Assembly (NCBI GenBank): GCA_903928055.1
Contig: CAIYPG010000045.1
Coordinates: 1-35,147, forward strand
From: an uncultured beta proteobacterium
GTDB taxonomy: Bacteria; Pseudomonadota; Gammaproteobacteria; Burkholderiales; SG8-39
Direction of reading: 5' to 3'
Length of the DNA stretch: 35,147 bases
In this document: positions 35,040 through 35,147 of the stretch, in pieces
Numbering within the stretch: the stretch's first letter is position 1
Layout of the letters: each line of letters starts with the position of its first letter
Made by a program: the position numbers and the translations under genes
Notes under the pieces: generated by a model
Seen by the model: only the letters and a program-made list of their open reading frames with translations
What the model was told of the DNA's origin: nothing
Database searches by the model: none

Positions 35040-35147
35040 ATGCCGCGCCTCGAACGCGCCAAGGTCACGTCAGCCGAACCGCGCAGGGTCAGCAGCCAGG
35101 ACCTGCTCGAAGGCCGCAGCGAACTGGTCATCGTCCATCAGGGCCGC
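35040..35147 (+). CDS. hemP: Hemin uptake protein HemP, 3' end cut by window edge
   Basis: The visible part contains the family signature SSQDLLEGRSELVIVHQGR, which in complete HemP is followed by a short C-terminal strand pair. HemP is a small protein (50-80 residues) encoded at the head of heme/hemin or siderophore uptake loci and in some betaproteobacteria acts as an activator of the receptor gene. I chose ATG 35040, which has GGAAA upstream and leaves a leader of about 27 nt; ATG 35013 in the same frame has no ribosome site and would be nearly leaderless. Iron uptake genes probably continue beyond the window. Confidence 0.88.
   Translation, partial: MPRLERAKVTSAEPRRVSSQDLLEGRSELVIVHQGR

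Overview
The window is GC-rich chromosomal DNA that reads as a betaproteobacterium. The evidence is gene order: csp-clpS-clpA; yhdP, a nitrilase-family gene and tldD; ilvE with a zf-CHCC protein and waaF; rsmI-yraN-diaA-dolP; and birA-coaX-SPOR. The order and protein sequences fit Betaproteobacteria best. I do not name a genus. There is no tRNA, CRISPR array, phage, insertion sequence or integrase gene.

Layout. 1-3.2 kb: partial cold-shock gene (minus), then clpS-clpA (plus) with a strong terminator. 3.4-5.1 kb: a sulfide-dehydrogenase-like pair, cytochrome c plus FAD subunit, start and stop overlapping. 5.1-7.8 kb (minus): coaBC, dut and an adenylate cyclase-FHA protein. 8.0-14.5 kb (minus): yhdP, nitrilase and tldD. 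14.7-17.5 kb: glnE. 17.6-18.0 kb: a MAPEG membrane protein (minus). 18.1-20.5 kb: ilvE, zf-CHCC and waaF. 20.5-24.2 kb (minus): ybiB, the RNase P RNA gene rnpB, a DUF3025 gene and pyrC. 24.3-27.4 kb: rsmI (minus), then yraN, a HIRAN protein, diaA/gmhA and dolP. 27.5-28.7 kb: a split chromate transporter (minus). 28.9-29.4 kb: rfaE2. 29.4-31.2 kb: an accessory patch described below. 31.2-31.9 kb: a DOPA-dioxygenase-like gene and a small beta-barrel gene. 31.9-34.6 kb (minus): birA, coaX and a SPOR protein. 35.0 kb: the start of hemP behind a Fur box.

How the genes work together. Several belong to envelope biogenesis: waaF, rfaE2 and the GmhA/DiaA-like protein for LPS heptose, with YhdP and DolP for the outer membrane. 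CoaX and CoaBC cover the first three steps of coenzyme A synthesis. ClpS and ClpA form the N-degron adaptor and unfoldase. GlnE controls glutamine synthetase.

Most interesting region. At 29.45-30.53 kb an HNH endonuclease gene of visibly lower GC is bounded by GTTAGAT on the left and, on the right, by a 57-nt element with the layout of an integron attC site: ATCTAAC, an imperfect hairpin with one extra base in L'', then GTTGAGC. The left boundary would rebuild a perfect partner for ATCTAAC in an excised circle. This looks like a solitary integron-type cassette with no integrase nearby. Just outside it lies an AT-rich array of CATAT motifs spaced close to 10 bp, enclosed by a 21-bp inverted repeat. 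A toxin-antitoxin pair follows directly. Dispersed intergenic repeats of two families also occur, one of them running through the start codon of one gene and up to the stop codon of the next.
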